DNA of 20,395 bases from Alphaproteobacteria bacterium (GCA_018828205.1 JAHJWA010000351.1:1-20395), one strand, 5' to 3'. Positions 1 through 8,301 are shown, numbered from the stretch's first letter. Notes: generated from the letters alone by a model not told the origin. Program-made: numbers and translations.

Positions 1-912
1 CACGACATCGGCCGCGCGCGGCGGATCGAGGATGCCCGCGGGCGCTACATCCACGCCGTCAAACAGTCGATCGGCGGCGACCTGCGCTTCGACGACCTCA
101 AGGTGGTGGTCGATTGCGCTCACGGCGCCGCCTACCAGGTGACCCCCTCCGCAATCTGGGAGCTGGGCGCCGAGGTCATCACGCTGGGGGTGAGCCCCGA
201 CGGGACCAATATCAACGCCGGGGTCGGCTCGACCTCGCTCGATGCGCTCAAGTCCAGGGTGGTGGAGACCGGCGCCGATATCGGCATCGCGCTCGATGGC
301 GACGCCGACCGGCTGATCGTGGTCGACGAGCAGGGCCGAACGGTCGATGGCGACCAGATCATGGCGCTGATCGCGACCCGCATGTCCGACACGGGACTGC
401 TGCGCGGCGGCGGTGTGGTGGCGACGGTCATGTCCAACCTCGGGCTCGAGCGCTATCTCGCCGGGATCGGCCTGACGCTGGAACGCACCAAGGTCGGCGA
501 TCGCTATGTGCTCGAGCGGATGAAGCAGGGCGGTTTCAACGTCGGCGGCGAACAGTCGGGTCACATGATCCTGCTCGATCACGCCACCACGGGCGACGGC
601 ACGGTGGCGGCGCTGCGGGTGCTGGCCAGTCTCGTGCAATCGGGCCTTCCCGCGAGCCAGCTGCTGCACCTGTTCGATCCGGTCCCGCAATTGCTCAAGA
701 ACGTGCGCTACGACGGGGGTGAGCCGCTGGAGGCGGCCGGCGTGAAGCAGGCGATCGCCGCGGCAGAGGCGGAGCTCGCGGGAAGCGGGCGACTGGTGAT
801 CCGACCTTCGGGAACCGAGGACGTGATCCGGGTGATGGCCGAAGGCGACGATGCCGCGCAGGTCGAACGGCTGGTCGACAGCATCTGCGATGCGGTGAAG
901 GCGGCGGCCTGA
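1..912 (+). CDS. glmM: Phosphoglucosamine mutase, 3' part (5' end outside window)
   Basis: Converts glucosamine-6-phosphate to glucosamine-1-phosphate in the cytoplasm, on the way to UDP-GlcNAc for peptidoglycan and lipopolysaccharide. The frame is open from base 1, so the gene enters from the left. About 303 C-terminal residues are present of roughly 445 usual for the family. Visible family motifs are the metal-binding loop DGDADR (about 295-312), the sugar-binding GGEQSGH (about 544-564) and the phosphate-binding RPSGTEDVIRVM near the C-terminus (about 802-837). The active-site phosphoserine loop would lie upstream of the window. The internal GTG at 103 is not a start, because conserved GlmM sequence (GRARRIEDARGRY) precedes it. 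The TGA overlaps the next ATG by one base. Confidence 0.97.
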   Translation, partial: HDIGRARRIEDARGRYIHAVKQSIGGDLRFDDLKVVVDCAHGAAYQVTPSAIWELGAEVITLGVSPDGTNINAGVGSTSLDALKSRVVETGADIGIALDGDADRLIVVDEQGRTVDGDQIMALIATRMSDTGLLRGGGVVATVMSNLGLERYLAGIGLTLERTKVGDRYVLERMKQGGFNVGGEQSGHMILLDHATTGDGTVAALRVLASLVQSGLPASQLLHLFDPVPQLLKNVRYDGGEPLEAAGVKQAIAAAEAELAGSGRLVIRPSGTEDVIRVMAEGDDAAQVERLVDSICDAVKAAA

Positions 913-1139
913 TGCTCGCCATGCATCCCGATTGCGAGCGCTGCGGCGCGGACCTGCCCGCGGAGGTGCCGGGCGCATTCATCTGCAGCTTCGAATGCAC
1001 CTACTGCGCACGCTGCGCCGACGAACTCGACGATGTCTGCCCCAATTGCGGCGGCGAGCTGATGGACCGCCCGACGCGCGCGAAGCCGCTGCAGGACAAA
1101 TATCCGCCCAGCACCACCCGCAAGCACAGGCCCGCCTGA
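912..1139 (+). CDS. DUF1272-type small zinc-ribbon protein
   Basis: A 75-residue protein with eight cysteines in four pairs: C8/C11, C25/C29, C32/C35 and C43/C46. This fits two structural zinc sites and the DUF1272 family of small cysteine-rich proteins, whose biochemical role is unknown. The last 30 residues are basic and carry no cysteine. The start ATG overlaps the glmM stop by one base (TGATG), so it is probably translated by coupling; Met4 (921) is an alternative start. The thiD ATG begins one base after its stop, so glmM, this gene and thiD look like one transcript. Family assignment is from the cysteine pattern and size; the function is not known. Confidence 0.85.
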   Translation: MLAMHPDCERCGADLPAEVPGAFICSFECTYCARCADELDDVCPNCGGELMDRPTRAKPLQDKYPPSTTRKHRPA

Positions 1140-1140
1140 A

Positions 1141-1941
1141 ATGGACCGCAAGCCCGTCCGCATTCTCTCGATCGCCGGTTCCGACAGTTCGGGCGGCGCG
1201 GGCGTTCAGGCCGATATCAAGACCATCACCATGCTGGGTGGCTATGCCATGACCGCGATCACCGCGATCACCGCGCAGAACACCCGCGGCGTTCAGGCGG
1301 TGGAGATGCTGCCGGGCGAGCTGGTGCTGGCGCAGATCGACTCTTGCCTGTCGGACATCGGTGCCGATGCCATCAAGATCGGGATGCTGGGCTCGCCCGA
1401 GATCGCGACTGTGGTGGCCGAGCGGCTCGACAGTTTCGCCGGACCGATCGTCTTCGACCCGGTCATGGTCGCCACCAGCGGCGCCGAACTGGCCAGCGAC
1501 GCGACCATCGCCGCCTTCGATCGGCTGCTCGCGATCGCCACGCTGGTGACCCCCAACCTGCCCGAACTCGCGGTGCTGTCCGGCCAGCAGCCGCAGACCG
1601 CGGATGCGATACTGGAAGCGGCGCTGGCGCTGGCCAAGCGCCACGGGGTGCAGGTGCTCGCCAAGGGCGGCCACCGCGACGGAGCGGAAGTGCTCGACTA
1701 CATCGCCTCGCCCTCTGGCAAATTTGCCAGCTTCGGTCATGCGCGGATCGACACCCGTCACACTCATGGCACCGGTTGCACGCTCTCGGCGGCGCTGGCG
1801 ACGCTGCTGGCATTCGGCCAGCCGCTGACCAACGCGATCCAGCTGGCCCGCGCCTTCACCTACCGCGCGATCGAACTAGCGCCGGGCTTCGGCGAAGGCA
1901 GCGGCCCGCTCGGTCAGCAGGCCGTGCGCTCGCTCGACTAG
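1141..1941 (+). CDS. thiD: Hydroxymethylpyrimidine/phosphomethylpyrimidine kinase
   Basis: Phosphorylates HMP and then HMP-phosphate to HMP-pyrophosphate, the pyrimidine half of thiamine. At 266 residues it has the normal family length. Visible ribokinase-superfamily features are the N-terminal SIAGSDSSGGAGVQADIKT substrate loop (about residues 10-28), the TAITAQNTRGV segment, DPVM at 106-109, TPNLPE at about 137-142, KGGH at about 175-178, and the anion-hole HGTGC with the expected cysteine at position 213. The ATG directly follows the DUF1272 stop. Its TAG overlaps the stop of the convergent LOG-family gene by three bases (1939-1941 against 1938-1940), so no intergenic terminator separates the two. 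Confidence 0.96.
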   Translation: MDRKPVRILSIAGSDSSGGAGVQADIKTITMLGGYAMTAITAITAQNTRGVQAVEMLPGELVLAQIDSCLSDIGADAIKIGMLGSPEIATVVAERLDSFAGPIVFDPVMVATSGAELASDATIAAFDRLLAIATLVTPNLPELAVLSGQQPQTADAILEAALALAKRHGVQVLAKGGHRDGAEVLDYIASPSGKFASFGHARIDTRHTHGTGCTLSAALATLLAFGQPLTNAIQLARAFTYRAIELAPGFGEGSGPLGQQAVRSLD

Positions 1942-2834
1942 CGCTCGATCTTGTAGAAATCGGCGATGTGGCCCCAGGCCTCCTCGGCGGTTTCGCACCA
2001 GCGGAACAGTTCGAGATCCTTGTGGCCGATCGTGCCCTCGTCGGCGAGCGCCTCGAAATCGATCACCCGCGTCCAGAACTCCTTGCCGAACAGCAGGATC
2101 GGCATCGGCTTCATTTTGCCGGTCTGGATCAGGGTCAGCAATTCGAAGAATTCGTCGAATGTTCCGAACCCGCCCGGAAACACCGCCACCGCGCGCGCGC
2201 GCAGCAGGAAATGCATCTTGCGCAGCGCGAAATAGTGGAACTGGAAGCTGAGGTGCGGGGTGACATAGCTGTTGGGCGCCTGCTCGTGCGGCAGGACGAT
2301 GTTGAGCCCGATGCTTTCCGCGCCGGCATCGAACGCGCCCTTGTTGGCCGCCTCCATGATCGAAGGCCCGCCCCCCGAGCAGACCACGAACTGGCGCTTG
2401 CCGTCCTCCACGATGGCCTTCTCGCTGGCCAGCCGCGCCAGATTGTAGGCTTCCTGGTAATATTTCGCCTTGGCGGCGAGGTTCTTGACCACGCGGCGTT
2501 CGGGCTCGGGCAGGTCGTCGGCGCCTTCCAGGGCGGTTTCGACCGAATGCGGCGGCGGGATCCGCGCCGATCCGTAGATCACCAGCATCGAGCCGACCCC
2601 GGCCTCGTCCAGCAGCATTTCGGGCTTCAGCAGTTCCAGCTGGAACCGTACCGGGCGGAGCTCCTCGCGCAGCAGGAAGTCGCGGTCCTGGAAAGCCAGC
2701 TCATAGGCCGGATCCTGCGTCTGCGGCGTGGCATGCGGCTGGGACTTGGAGAATTGCGCCTCCTCCTCCGCCTTGTAGAAATTGCGGGCTGTCCGCTCAT
2801 GCTTGCCGGTTTCTGGCTTGGTTGTGTCGTTCAT
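1938..2834 (-). CDS. LOG/TIGR00730 family protein (putative nucleotide 5'-monophosphate phosphoribohydrolase)
   Basis: A 298-residue Rossmann-like protein of the LOG family (often misnamed lysine decarboxylase). Members hydrolyse the N-glycosidic bond of nucleoside 5'-monophosphates, including cytokinin precursors. The signatures are CSGGGPSIMEAANKGA (residues 152-167), the ALRKMHF segment (203-209) and PGGFGTFDEFFE (220-231), the PGGxGTxxE active-site motif. It has about 80 N-terminal residues before the conserved core, as in the longer proteobacterial subgroup. I chose the ATG at 2834 (MNDTTKPETG). The frame stays open further upstream, but that part reads as basic, unstructured sequence over an intergenic region. 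The Shine-Dalgarno is weak. It is divergent from the SPS-like gene across 205 bases. Substrate not determinable here. Confidence 0.9.
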   Translation of the reverse strand: MNDTTKPETGKHERTARNFYKAEEEAQFSKSQPHATPQTQDPAYELAFQDRDFLLREELRPVRFQLELLKPEMLLDEAGVGSMLVIYGSARIPPPHSVETALEGADDLPEPERRVVKNLAAKAKYYQEAYNLARLASEKAIVEDGKRQFVVCSGGGPSIMEAANKGAFDAGAESIGLNIVLPHEQAPNSYVTPHLSFQFHYFALRKMHFLLRARAVAVFPGGFGTFDEFFELLTLIQTGKMKPMPILLFGKEFWTRVIDFEALADEGTIGHKDLELFRWCETAEEAWGHIADFYKIER

Positions 2835-2967
2835 GGAGTGCCGATAGGCAAAGCCCCGCGATGCGGCAAGCGTGCAAGATAGCTCGCACCGGCAAAGAGA
2901 ATTCGCATTCTGCGCCCAGCCGTCGGCCGTTTGTTCGCGCCGAATGGGCTTGCTCGAGACCACACTA

Positions 2968-2981
2968 AACAAAGATTTGTT
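2968..2981. promoter_or_regulatory. Inverted repeat in the divergent promoter region (candidate operator)
   Basis: Perfect 6-bp arms AACAAA and TTTGTT separated by GA, in an AT-rich patch of an otherwise GC-rich 205-base gap between the divergent LOG-family and SPS-like genes. It ends 58 bases before the SPS-like start. A regulator operator is plausible, but chance in an AT-rich promoter patch cannot be excluded. No clear -35/-10 pair was assigned. Confidence 0.35.
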
Positions 2982-3039
2982 CTGACGGCACCTGTCGCCA
3001 AATGCCATTCTCCTTCTGCATACCACGAAGGATTTTCTC

Positions 3040-5124
3040 GTGCATATTCTGTCTCTTGCCTTGGGCGGGTGCTTGCGTGGCGAGCCGGTCCGCTATGGTA
3101 TCACCGAGGACACCGGTGGTCACATCGGCTATATTCTGGGCGAGATGCGGGCGCTCTCGCTGCGCGGCGATGTGCGCTGTGCCGAGATCGTGACCCGCAG
3201 GTTCGACGCGCCCGAGCTGGGCACGGTTCATGCGCGGCGCGAAGAATGGCTGGCCCCCAAGCTGGTGCTTCGCCGGATCGACAGCGGCAACCCCGACTAT
3301 CTCGCCAAGGAAGCGCTCGGAGCCGACCGCGAGGCTTTCACGGCGGCACTGATCGAGGAACTGCGCAGCCGCGAGCGCCTCCCCGATCTGATCCATGCGC
3401 ATTTCGCCGATGCCGCCGACGTCGCGGCACGCATCCAGCGCGTGTTCGGGATTCCCTTCGTCTATACGGCGCATTCGCTCGCCATGGACAAGCTCAAGGC
3501 GAGCGGCTTTCGGACGCAGGCCTTGCGCCAGCGGATCGAGGAGGAGGACCGCGCGATCGCCCGCGCGGCGGCGGTCGTCGGCTCCTCTCGCGACGAATGC
3601 GAACGCCAGCTCGCCTCCTACCCATCCGCCAGCGTGGACCGCATCCACCGCCTGACCCCCGGCACCGCCCCTGCGGATCCGCAGCCGGCAAAGATCGCGG
3701 CCGCGCGCGCGCTGATTGCGCCGTTCCTGCGCGATCCGCAGCGACCCATGGTGCTCGCGGTCGCGCGCGCGGTGCACAAGAAGAACCTCGTCGGACTGGT
3801 CGAGGCCTTCGCGGGCGAACCCGGGCTGCGCAGCCAGTGCAATCTCGTGATCGTGGCCGGGCAGCGCCAGTCGCTCAACGAAGGCGAGGCCGAGCAGCGC
3901 GAGGTGATGAACGCCCTGGCCGACGCGATCGACCGGCACGACCTCTATGGCTGCGTCGCCTACCCCAAGACCCACAGCCGCCCCGAAGTCGAAGGCCTCT
4001 ACGCGCTCGCTGCGCAAAGCCGCGGGGTGTTCGCCAACCCCGCGCAGGTCGAGCCCTACGGGCTGACTCTGGTCGAGGCCGCAACCTTCGGCCTCCCCGT
4101 GGTGGCCACCAAGATCGGCGGTGCGCACGACATCGTGCTCGAACTCGGTCACGGCACGCTGATCGATCCCGAGGACACCGCCGGCATCGGCCGGGCGATC
4201 CGCGAATTGATCGCGGACCGCAATGCCTGGAACGCGAAATCCGCCAATGGCCTGCGCAATGTCCGGTCGATGACCTGGGAGGATTACGCCGCCCGCTTCG
4301 TCGAACTGGCTCGCAGCATCCTTGCTCCTGCACGAGTCACTGCGAATTGCATCGCGCGGCGCGCGCTGGTGGTCAGCGATCTCGACAACACCCTCACCGG
4401 CTGCCCCGAGGGCGCCCGCCGTTTCAGCGACTTCTTCCGGAGGCACCCCGACCACGGCTTCATCGTCGCCACCGGGCGATCGATCGGGGAGGCCCGGCGG
4501 CTCGTGCGCGATTGGGGCCTGCCCGAACCCTTGAGCTGGATCACCTCGGTCGGGACCGAGATCTATCACCGCGCCGAGAACCGGCTTGTCCCCGACGAAG
4601 GGTTCGTGCGCGCCATCGGCGATCAATGGCATCCGCGAGCGATCGCAGCCGCGCTCGAGGATATTGCCGGGCTCACGGCGCAGGCGGGCTACGAACAGCG
4701 AAGCTTCAAGCGCAGCTATTTCGCCGAGGACGCCGCTGCCGTCACCGAAATCGAGGCGAGGCTCGAGCGCCGCTCGCTCGAAGCGCGGGTGATCTACAGC
4801 CACGGCAATCTGCTCGACATCGTTCCGCGCGAAGCGGGGAAAGGCGCCGCGCTCGCGCATGTCGCGCGTCATCACGACGTCCCGCTCGACCGTGTGTTCG
4901 CGGCCGGCGACAGCGGCAACGACGCCGACATGCTCTCGCTGTGCCAGAACGCCATTCTGGTCGGCAATCACGCCCCCGAGGTCGCGGCGCTTGCCGGGCT
5001 GGCCAATGTCTACGTGTCCCGTCGCAGCCACGCGGCGGGCGCGCTCGAGGGGATCATCGCGCACCGCGCGCGCCACCGCGCGGACGACCGGGCGGAAGCT
5101 AGAGACAGGAGCGAAGCGGCATGA
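3040..5124 (+). CDS. Two-domain sucrose-phosphate synthase / sucrose-phosphate phosphatase-like protein
   Basis: A 694-residue fusion. Residues 1-430 are a GT-B, GT4-type synthase domain: the nucleotide-sugar loop DTGGHIGYI (24-32), the SPS-like KKNLVGLVEAF stretch (247-257) and the E-x7-E motif EPYGLTLVE (338-346). Residues 440-665 are a HAD phosphatase of SPP type: nucleophile motif SDLDNTLTG (446-454, Asp447/Asp449), ATGRS (477-481), a candidate motif III lysine (601) and GDSGND (623-628). All HAD motifs look intact, so one protein could make sucrose-6-phosphate from UDP-glucose and fructose-6-phosphate and dephosphorylate it. The last 30 residues are charged and low-complexity. The GTG start is supported by GAAGGA at 3027-3032. 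Its stop overlaps the next gene by ATGA. Sucrose specificity is inferred from motifs; a related disaccharide phosphate is possible. Confidence 0.82.
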   Translation: MHILSLALGGCLRGEPVRYGITEDTGGHIGYILGEMRALSLRGDVRCAEIVTRRFDAPELGTVHARREEWLAPKLVLRRIDSGNPDYLAKEALGADREAFTAALIEELRSRERLPDLIHAHFADAADVAARIQRVFGIPFVYTAHSLAMDKLKASGFRTQALRQRIEEEDRAIARAAAVVGSSRDECERQLASYPSASVDRIHRLTPGTAPADPQPAKIAAARALIAPFLRDPQRPMVLAVARAVHKKNLVGLVEAFAGEPGLRSQCNLVIVAGQRQSLNEGEAEQREVMNALADAIDRHDLYGCVAYPKTHSRPEVEGLYALAAQSRGVFANPAQVEPYGLTLVEAATFGLPVVATKIGGAHDIVLELGHGTLIDPEDTAGIGRAIRELIADRNAWNAKSANGLRNVRSMTWEDYAARFVELARSILAPARVTANCIARRALVVSDLDNTLTGCPEGARRFSDFFRRHPDHGFIVATGRSIGEARRLVRDWGLPEPLSWITSVGTEIYHRAENRLVPDEGFVRAIGDQWHPRAIAAALEDIAGLTAQAGYEQRSFKRSYFAEDAAAVTEIEARLERRSLEARVIYSHGNLLDIVPREAGKGAALAHVARHHDVPLDRVFAAGDSGNDADMLSLCQNAILVGNHAPEVAALAGLANVYVSRRSHAAGALEGIIAHRARHRADDRAEARDRSEAA

Positions 5125-6263
5125 GAAGCGAAGCACCGATTGGCTATTTCGTCCACCATCAGGGCCGCGGCCATGCCGAGCGGGCGGCGGCGATCGCCAA
5201 TGTGCTGGTCGAGACGCGACCGGTGACTTTGTTCAGCGCCCGCACCGATATCTTCCCCGAACTGGACGAGCGGATCGATCTCCGACCGATCCCGTCGCTG
5301 TTCGAACCGCAGGGCGACGAAGCGCCGGCCATGGCGGCGCTGCCCATGCCCGCCACCACGCATTGCGCGCCGCTCGGCTGGCCCGCGATCACGCAGGCTA
5401 CGGCTACGCTGGCTGAATGGTTCGCCGATGCGAAGCCCGCGCTGTTCGTGACCGATGTCTCCGCCGAGCTCGGGCAATTGGCGCGGCTGTGTTCGGTGCC
5501 GCATGTTGCGGTGCTCCAGCATGGCGAACGCGGCGATCCCGGGCACATGGCGGTCTATGAAAGCGCGGTCGGCCTGCTCGCCCCCTATTCCGCCGCGCTG
5601 GAACAGAGCGATCGCCCGTCCTGGATGCGCGGCAAGACGCACTATGCCTCGGGTGTCGGAATCGCGGGCGCGCAGCCACTTTCGAAAGCGGAAGCGCGGC
5701 GCAGGCTGGGCCTCTCCGCGGATGCCGAGATCGTGCTGGTGCTCGCCGGCGGCGGCGGCGAAGGCACGCCGAGCGCGCCGCTGACGCTGGGCGCGCGGGC
5801 CGAGCCCGACGCGCAATGGATCACCATCGGCAAGGTGCGCAGCGAATGGCACGAAACCCCTCCCGGCAACCTCGATCATCGCGGCTGGGTCGATAATCCG
5901 CGCGACTGGATTGCTGCCGCCGACCGTATCGTGTCCTCCTGCGGCAACACCACCGTGCACATGGTGCTCGCGGCGGGCAGGCCGTGGATCGTGGTGCCCG
6001 AATGGCGCTATTTCGACGAGCAATTGTGCAAGGCCGAGGTGCTCGACCGCGAGGGACTGGCCGCGATCTCGCGCCACTGGCCCTCGCACGCCGCGTCCTG
6101 GGCCCAGCTGTGGTCCGCCGCCAGGCTCGTCGATTGCGAGCGCCAGCGGGCCATCGTCGAGCCCGACGCCGCCACGCAGGCCGCACAATGGCTCGCTGAT
6201 CTCGCGCGGCGATTGTGGGCCGCACCCGCTGCCAGCAAACCGGCGCTCGAGGCGGTGGCATGA
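5121..6263 (+). CDS. GT-B-fold glycosyltransferase (GT28/UGT-like)
   Basis: A 380-residue protein. The N-terminus, GYFVHHQGRGHAERAAAIANVL (residues 8-29), is the glycine/histidine-rich acceptor-side loop seen in MurG/UGT-like GT-B enzymes (GxGHxxR). Residues 205-215 contain a Gly-rich LAGGGGEG turn that starts the C-terminal nucleotide-sugar domain. Residues 273-305 (SSCGNTTVHMVLAAGRPWIVVPE...) match the donor-binding stretch of this fold, where a G-N-T-T replaces the common GHG turn. No signal peptide or membrane segment is seen, so it is cytoplasmic or peripheral. It overlaps the SPS-like gene and the following GT2 gene by four bases each (ATGA), so the three are probably translated together. 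Donor and acceptor are unknown. Confidence 0.8.
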   Translation: MRSEAPIGYFVHHQGRGHAERAAAIANVLVETRPVTLFSARTDIFPELDERIDLRPIPSLFEPQGDEAPAMAALPMPATTHCAPLGWPAITQATATLAEWFADAKPALFVTDVSAELGQLARLCSVPHVAVLQHGERGDPGHMAVYESAVGLLAPYSAALEQSDRPSWMRGKTHYASGVGIAGAQPLSKAEARRRLGLSADAEIVLVLAGGGGEGTPSAPLTLGARAEPDAQWITIGKVRSEWHETPPGNLDHRGWVDNPRDWIAAADRIVSSCGNTTVHMVLAAGRPWIVVPEWRYFDEQLCKAEVLDREGLAAISRHWPSHAASWAQLWSAARLVDCERQRAIVEPDAATQAAQWLADLARRLWAAPAASKPALEAVA

Positions 6264-7198
6264 AGACCTCGATCTGCACGCTCGCACACGGCCGCGCCGA
6301 CCATCTCGCCAATCTCGTTCGCGGGCTCAACCACAACCGCCGCCCGCCGGGCGAGCTCGTGATCGCGGTGATGCAAGGCCAGCGCTATGACCTGCCCGCG
6401 ACCGGCTTCCCAACGCGCCAGGTGCTGCTGGGGACCCAGGACATCCCGCTGGCGCGGGCGCGCAACGCCGCCGCCGACCGGGCATCCGGCGATCTGCTGA
6501 TCTTCCTCGATGTCGATTGCATTCCCTCGCCGACGCTGATCGACGATTATGCTCTCGCCGCCGCCCTCAACGACGGCGTGCTGATGGGCGAGGTTGGATA
6601 CCTCCCCAAGGGCGCAACCGCGCAGGGCATCGACTATGCGAAGTTCGAAGCCCAGTCGGTCAAGCATTCCGAACGCGCCGGCCCGCCGCGGGGAATGGTC
6701 GGAGAATGCGGCGACTATCGCTGTTTCTGGTCGCTCAATTTCGCGCTGGCGAAGGCGAGTTTCGACCAGGTCGGCGGATTCGACGAACGCTATGTCGGCT
6801 ATGGCGGCGAAGACACCGATTTCGGCCGCACCCTGGCCTCGAAAGGCGTACCGCTGTGGTGGGCGCGCGGGGCCAAGGCCTATCACCAATATCACCCGCA
6901 CCACATGCCGCCGGTCCATCACCTCGACAGCGTGCTCGCCAATGCGATGGTCTTCCAGGAGAAATGGGGCGAGCCGACGATGCAGCACTGGCTGCGCGCG
7001 TTCCGCTTGATGGGTCTGATCGAGCGGGATGGGGCAGGCTGGCGCAAATTGCGCGAGCCCGGCGAGGCCGAGCTCGCGATGACCCGCCAGCAGGGCGACC
7101 AACCCTACGCCAGCAGCGCGGCGGTTCTCGATTGGCTGGAGGAGCGCGCCGCAGCCGCGAGCGCCGGCATGCGAACCGCCGCGCGGGCATCCCCATAG
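6260..7198 (+). CDS. Family 2 glycosyltransferase
   Basis: A 312-residue GT-A protein. The N-terminus TSICTLAHGRADHL begins the Rossmann-like core. PLARARNAAADRASGDLLIFLDVDCIPSP (residues 63-91 and on) ends in the metal-binding DVD at 93-95. FDERYVGYGGEDTDFGRTL (175-193) carries the ED catalytic/acceptor motif typical of the GT2/GT7C C-terminal region. The segment 201-222 is histidine-rich (YHQYHPHHMPPVHH). I start at the ATG overlapping the previous stop (ATGA at 6260-6263); an upstream in-frame GTG at 6215 adds 15 residues with no family resemblance. The last 94 bases overlap the convergent GT4 gene. The acceptor is unknown; its coupling to the SPS-like gene suggests a shared glycoside or glycan product. 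Confidence 0.85.
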   Translation: MKTSICTLAHGRADHLANLVRGLNHNRRPPGELVIAVMQGQRYDLPATGFPTRQVLLGTQDIPLARARNAAADRASGDLLIFLDVDCIPSPTLIDDYALAAALNDGVLMGEVGYLPKGATAQGIDYAKFEAQSVKHSERAGPPRGMVGECGDYRCFWSLNFALAKASFDQVGGFDERYVGYGGEDTDFGRTLASKGVPLWWARGAKAYHQYHPHHMPPVHHLDSVLANAMVFQEKWGEPTMQHWLRAFRLMGLIERDGAGWRKLREPGEAELAMTRQQGDQPYASSAAVLDWLEERAAAASAGMRTAARASP

Positions 7199-8226
7199 CA
7201 GGCTTCGTAGCCAGCGATCATCGCTTCGATCGACAGCCGTGCCACCGCATGCGCGCGGCAGTCTTCCCGGTCGATCCGGCCGTGATCGCGAAACGCCTGC
7301 GCCAGCGCCGCGACATCGGCGGGCGGGACCACGATCCCGCAGTCGCCCACCACATCGCGCATGGCGCCGCGATCGAAGGCCAGCACCGGGACCCCGCAGG
7401 CCAGCGCCTCGGCCGCGACCAGTCCGAAGGGTTCGTCCCACATCGGGGTGACGACCGCAGCCCGCGACCGGGCGAGCTGGTCGCGCAAACCGTCGCTGCG
7501 GCGGAAACCGTGGTATTCGATCCCGCCCCCCAGCCGCGGTTCGATGCGATCGGCGAAATAGGCGACATCCTCGACCGGGCCGAAGATGCGCAGTCTCACC
7601 CCCGCCAGCTTGGCGGCGGCAATCGCTTCGGCGAGGCCCTTGGTGGGGACGATCCGCCCGATCCAGGTGAAATAGTCGTCGATCCCGTCCACCGGACGCC
7701 AGTAATGGGTATCCACGCCATTGCCGACCACGCGCAGGTTTGGCGTAGCCGCGCGGTCCCACAGCGTGAGCTGGTGACGCGAGGTCACGGTAAAAAGCGC
7801 ATGGTCGGCCCAGGCCGCCGCGCTCACCGCATCGCGCATGATCCCGAACGGCGGGACATGCTGCGAGGTCACGCAAGCGAGCCCCGCCTCGGCGGCCCAG
7901 CCGATCACCTCTGGGAACAGCGAATTGTTGTGCACCACCTCGAAATCGCCGGCTTCGATGATATCCCACGCCTTTTCGAAGGCGCGGCGCTGATAGTCGG
8001 CCAGCGCCGCGGAGCCGCGGTGAACCTCCCATGGCAGGACCTGCTCGTAGGGCGCGTCGCAGATCGCTACCAGCTGCGGGTCGTCCGATCCCGCCGCCGC
8101 AAACAGGACCACCTCGTGCCCGGCGCGGCGCAGTCCCCGGCAGAGCGAGTGGCAATGCGCTTCCATCCCGCCGCGGAACGGCTCGGCAATGGCGTGTCTG
8201 ATATGCGCGAGAACGGCGATTTTCAC
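7105..8226 (-). CDS. Family 4 glycosyltransferase
   Basis: A 373-residue GT-B enzyme. The N-terminal MKIAVLAHIRHAIAEPFRGGMEAHCHSLCRGL fits the GG-x-E/Q-x-H acceptor loop of GT4 (GGMEAH, residues 19-24). VVGNGVDTHYWRP (166-178) starts the donor domain, FTWIGRIVPTKG (186-197) is the usual post-linker strand, and the E-x7-E motif EPFGLVAAE (265-273) contacts the nucleotide-sugar. There is no signal peptide. It is transcribed towards the GT2 gene; the last 94 bases of both genes overlap antiparallel, about 30 C-terminal codons each, where this protein is Ala/Arg/Ser-rich and probably not structured. Its start is 131 bases from the divergent Crp/Fnr gene, with an inverted repeat in the leader. The sugar is unknown. 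Confidence 0.88.
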   Translation of the reverse strand: MKIAVLAHIRHAIAEPFRGGMEAHCHSLCRGLRRAGHEVVLFAAAGSDDPQLVAICDAPYEQVLPWEVHRGSAALADYQRRAFEKAWDIIEAGDFEVVHNNSLFPEVIGWAAEAGLACVTSQHVPPFGIMRDAVSAAAWADHALFTVTSRHQLTLWDRAATPNLRVVGNGVDTHYWRPVDGIDDYFTWIGRIVPTKGLAEAIAAAKLAGVRLRIFGPVEDVAYFADRIEPRLGGGIEYHGFRRSDGLRDQLARSRAAVVTPMWDEPFGLVAAEALACGVPVLAFDRGAMRDVVGDCGIVVPPADVAALAQAFRDHGRIDREDCRAHAVARLSIEAMIAGYEACYGDARAAVRMPALAAAARSSSQSRTAALLA

Positions 8227-8237
8227 TGGCGGGGTTT

Positions 8238-8265
8238 CCTGTCGAGAAATCGGTGATCCGACAGG
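8238..8265. repeat. Inverted repeat in the GT4 leader / divergent promoter
   Basis: Arms CCTGTCG (8238-8244) and CGACAGG (8259-8265) are perfect 7-bp complements. Within the 14-base spacer, ATC and GAT (8249-8251, 8255-8257) can extend the pairing around GGT. It lies 12-39 bases upstream of the GT4 start, so it could be an RNA hairpin that limits GT4 translation or an operator for a regulator such as the adjacent Crp/Fnr protein. Confidence 0.4.
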
Positions 8266-8301
8266 CTTACGAACCCGGCGAGCGGACGCTGCGCGCCAAT
8301 C

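Noticed and set aside
1344..2882. 512-codon plus-strand frame across thiD and the LOG-family gene
   Set aside because: It spans two well-identified genes in other frames and has Arg/Ala-rich shadow composition.
2835..3026. Upstream extension of the LOG-family gene to 3026
   Set aside because: The added residues translate an intergenic, promoter-like region and lack family resemblance; the ATG at 2834 is preferred.
2965..5136. 723-codon open frame antisense to the SPS-like gene
   Set aside because: A GC-rich shadow of the real gene; its translation shows no family motif, while the plus strand has complete SPS and HAD motifs.
6008..8155. 715-codon minus-strand frame across three glycosyltransferase genes
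   Set aside because: Overlaps three genes with clear motifs and shows none of its own.
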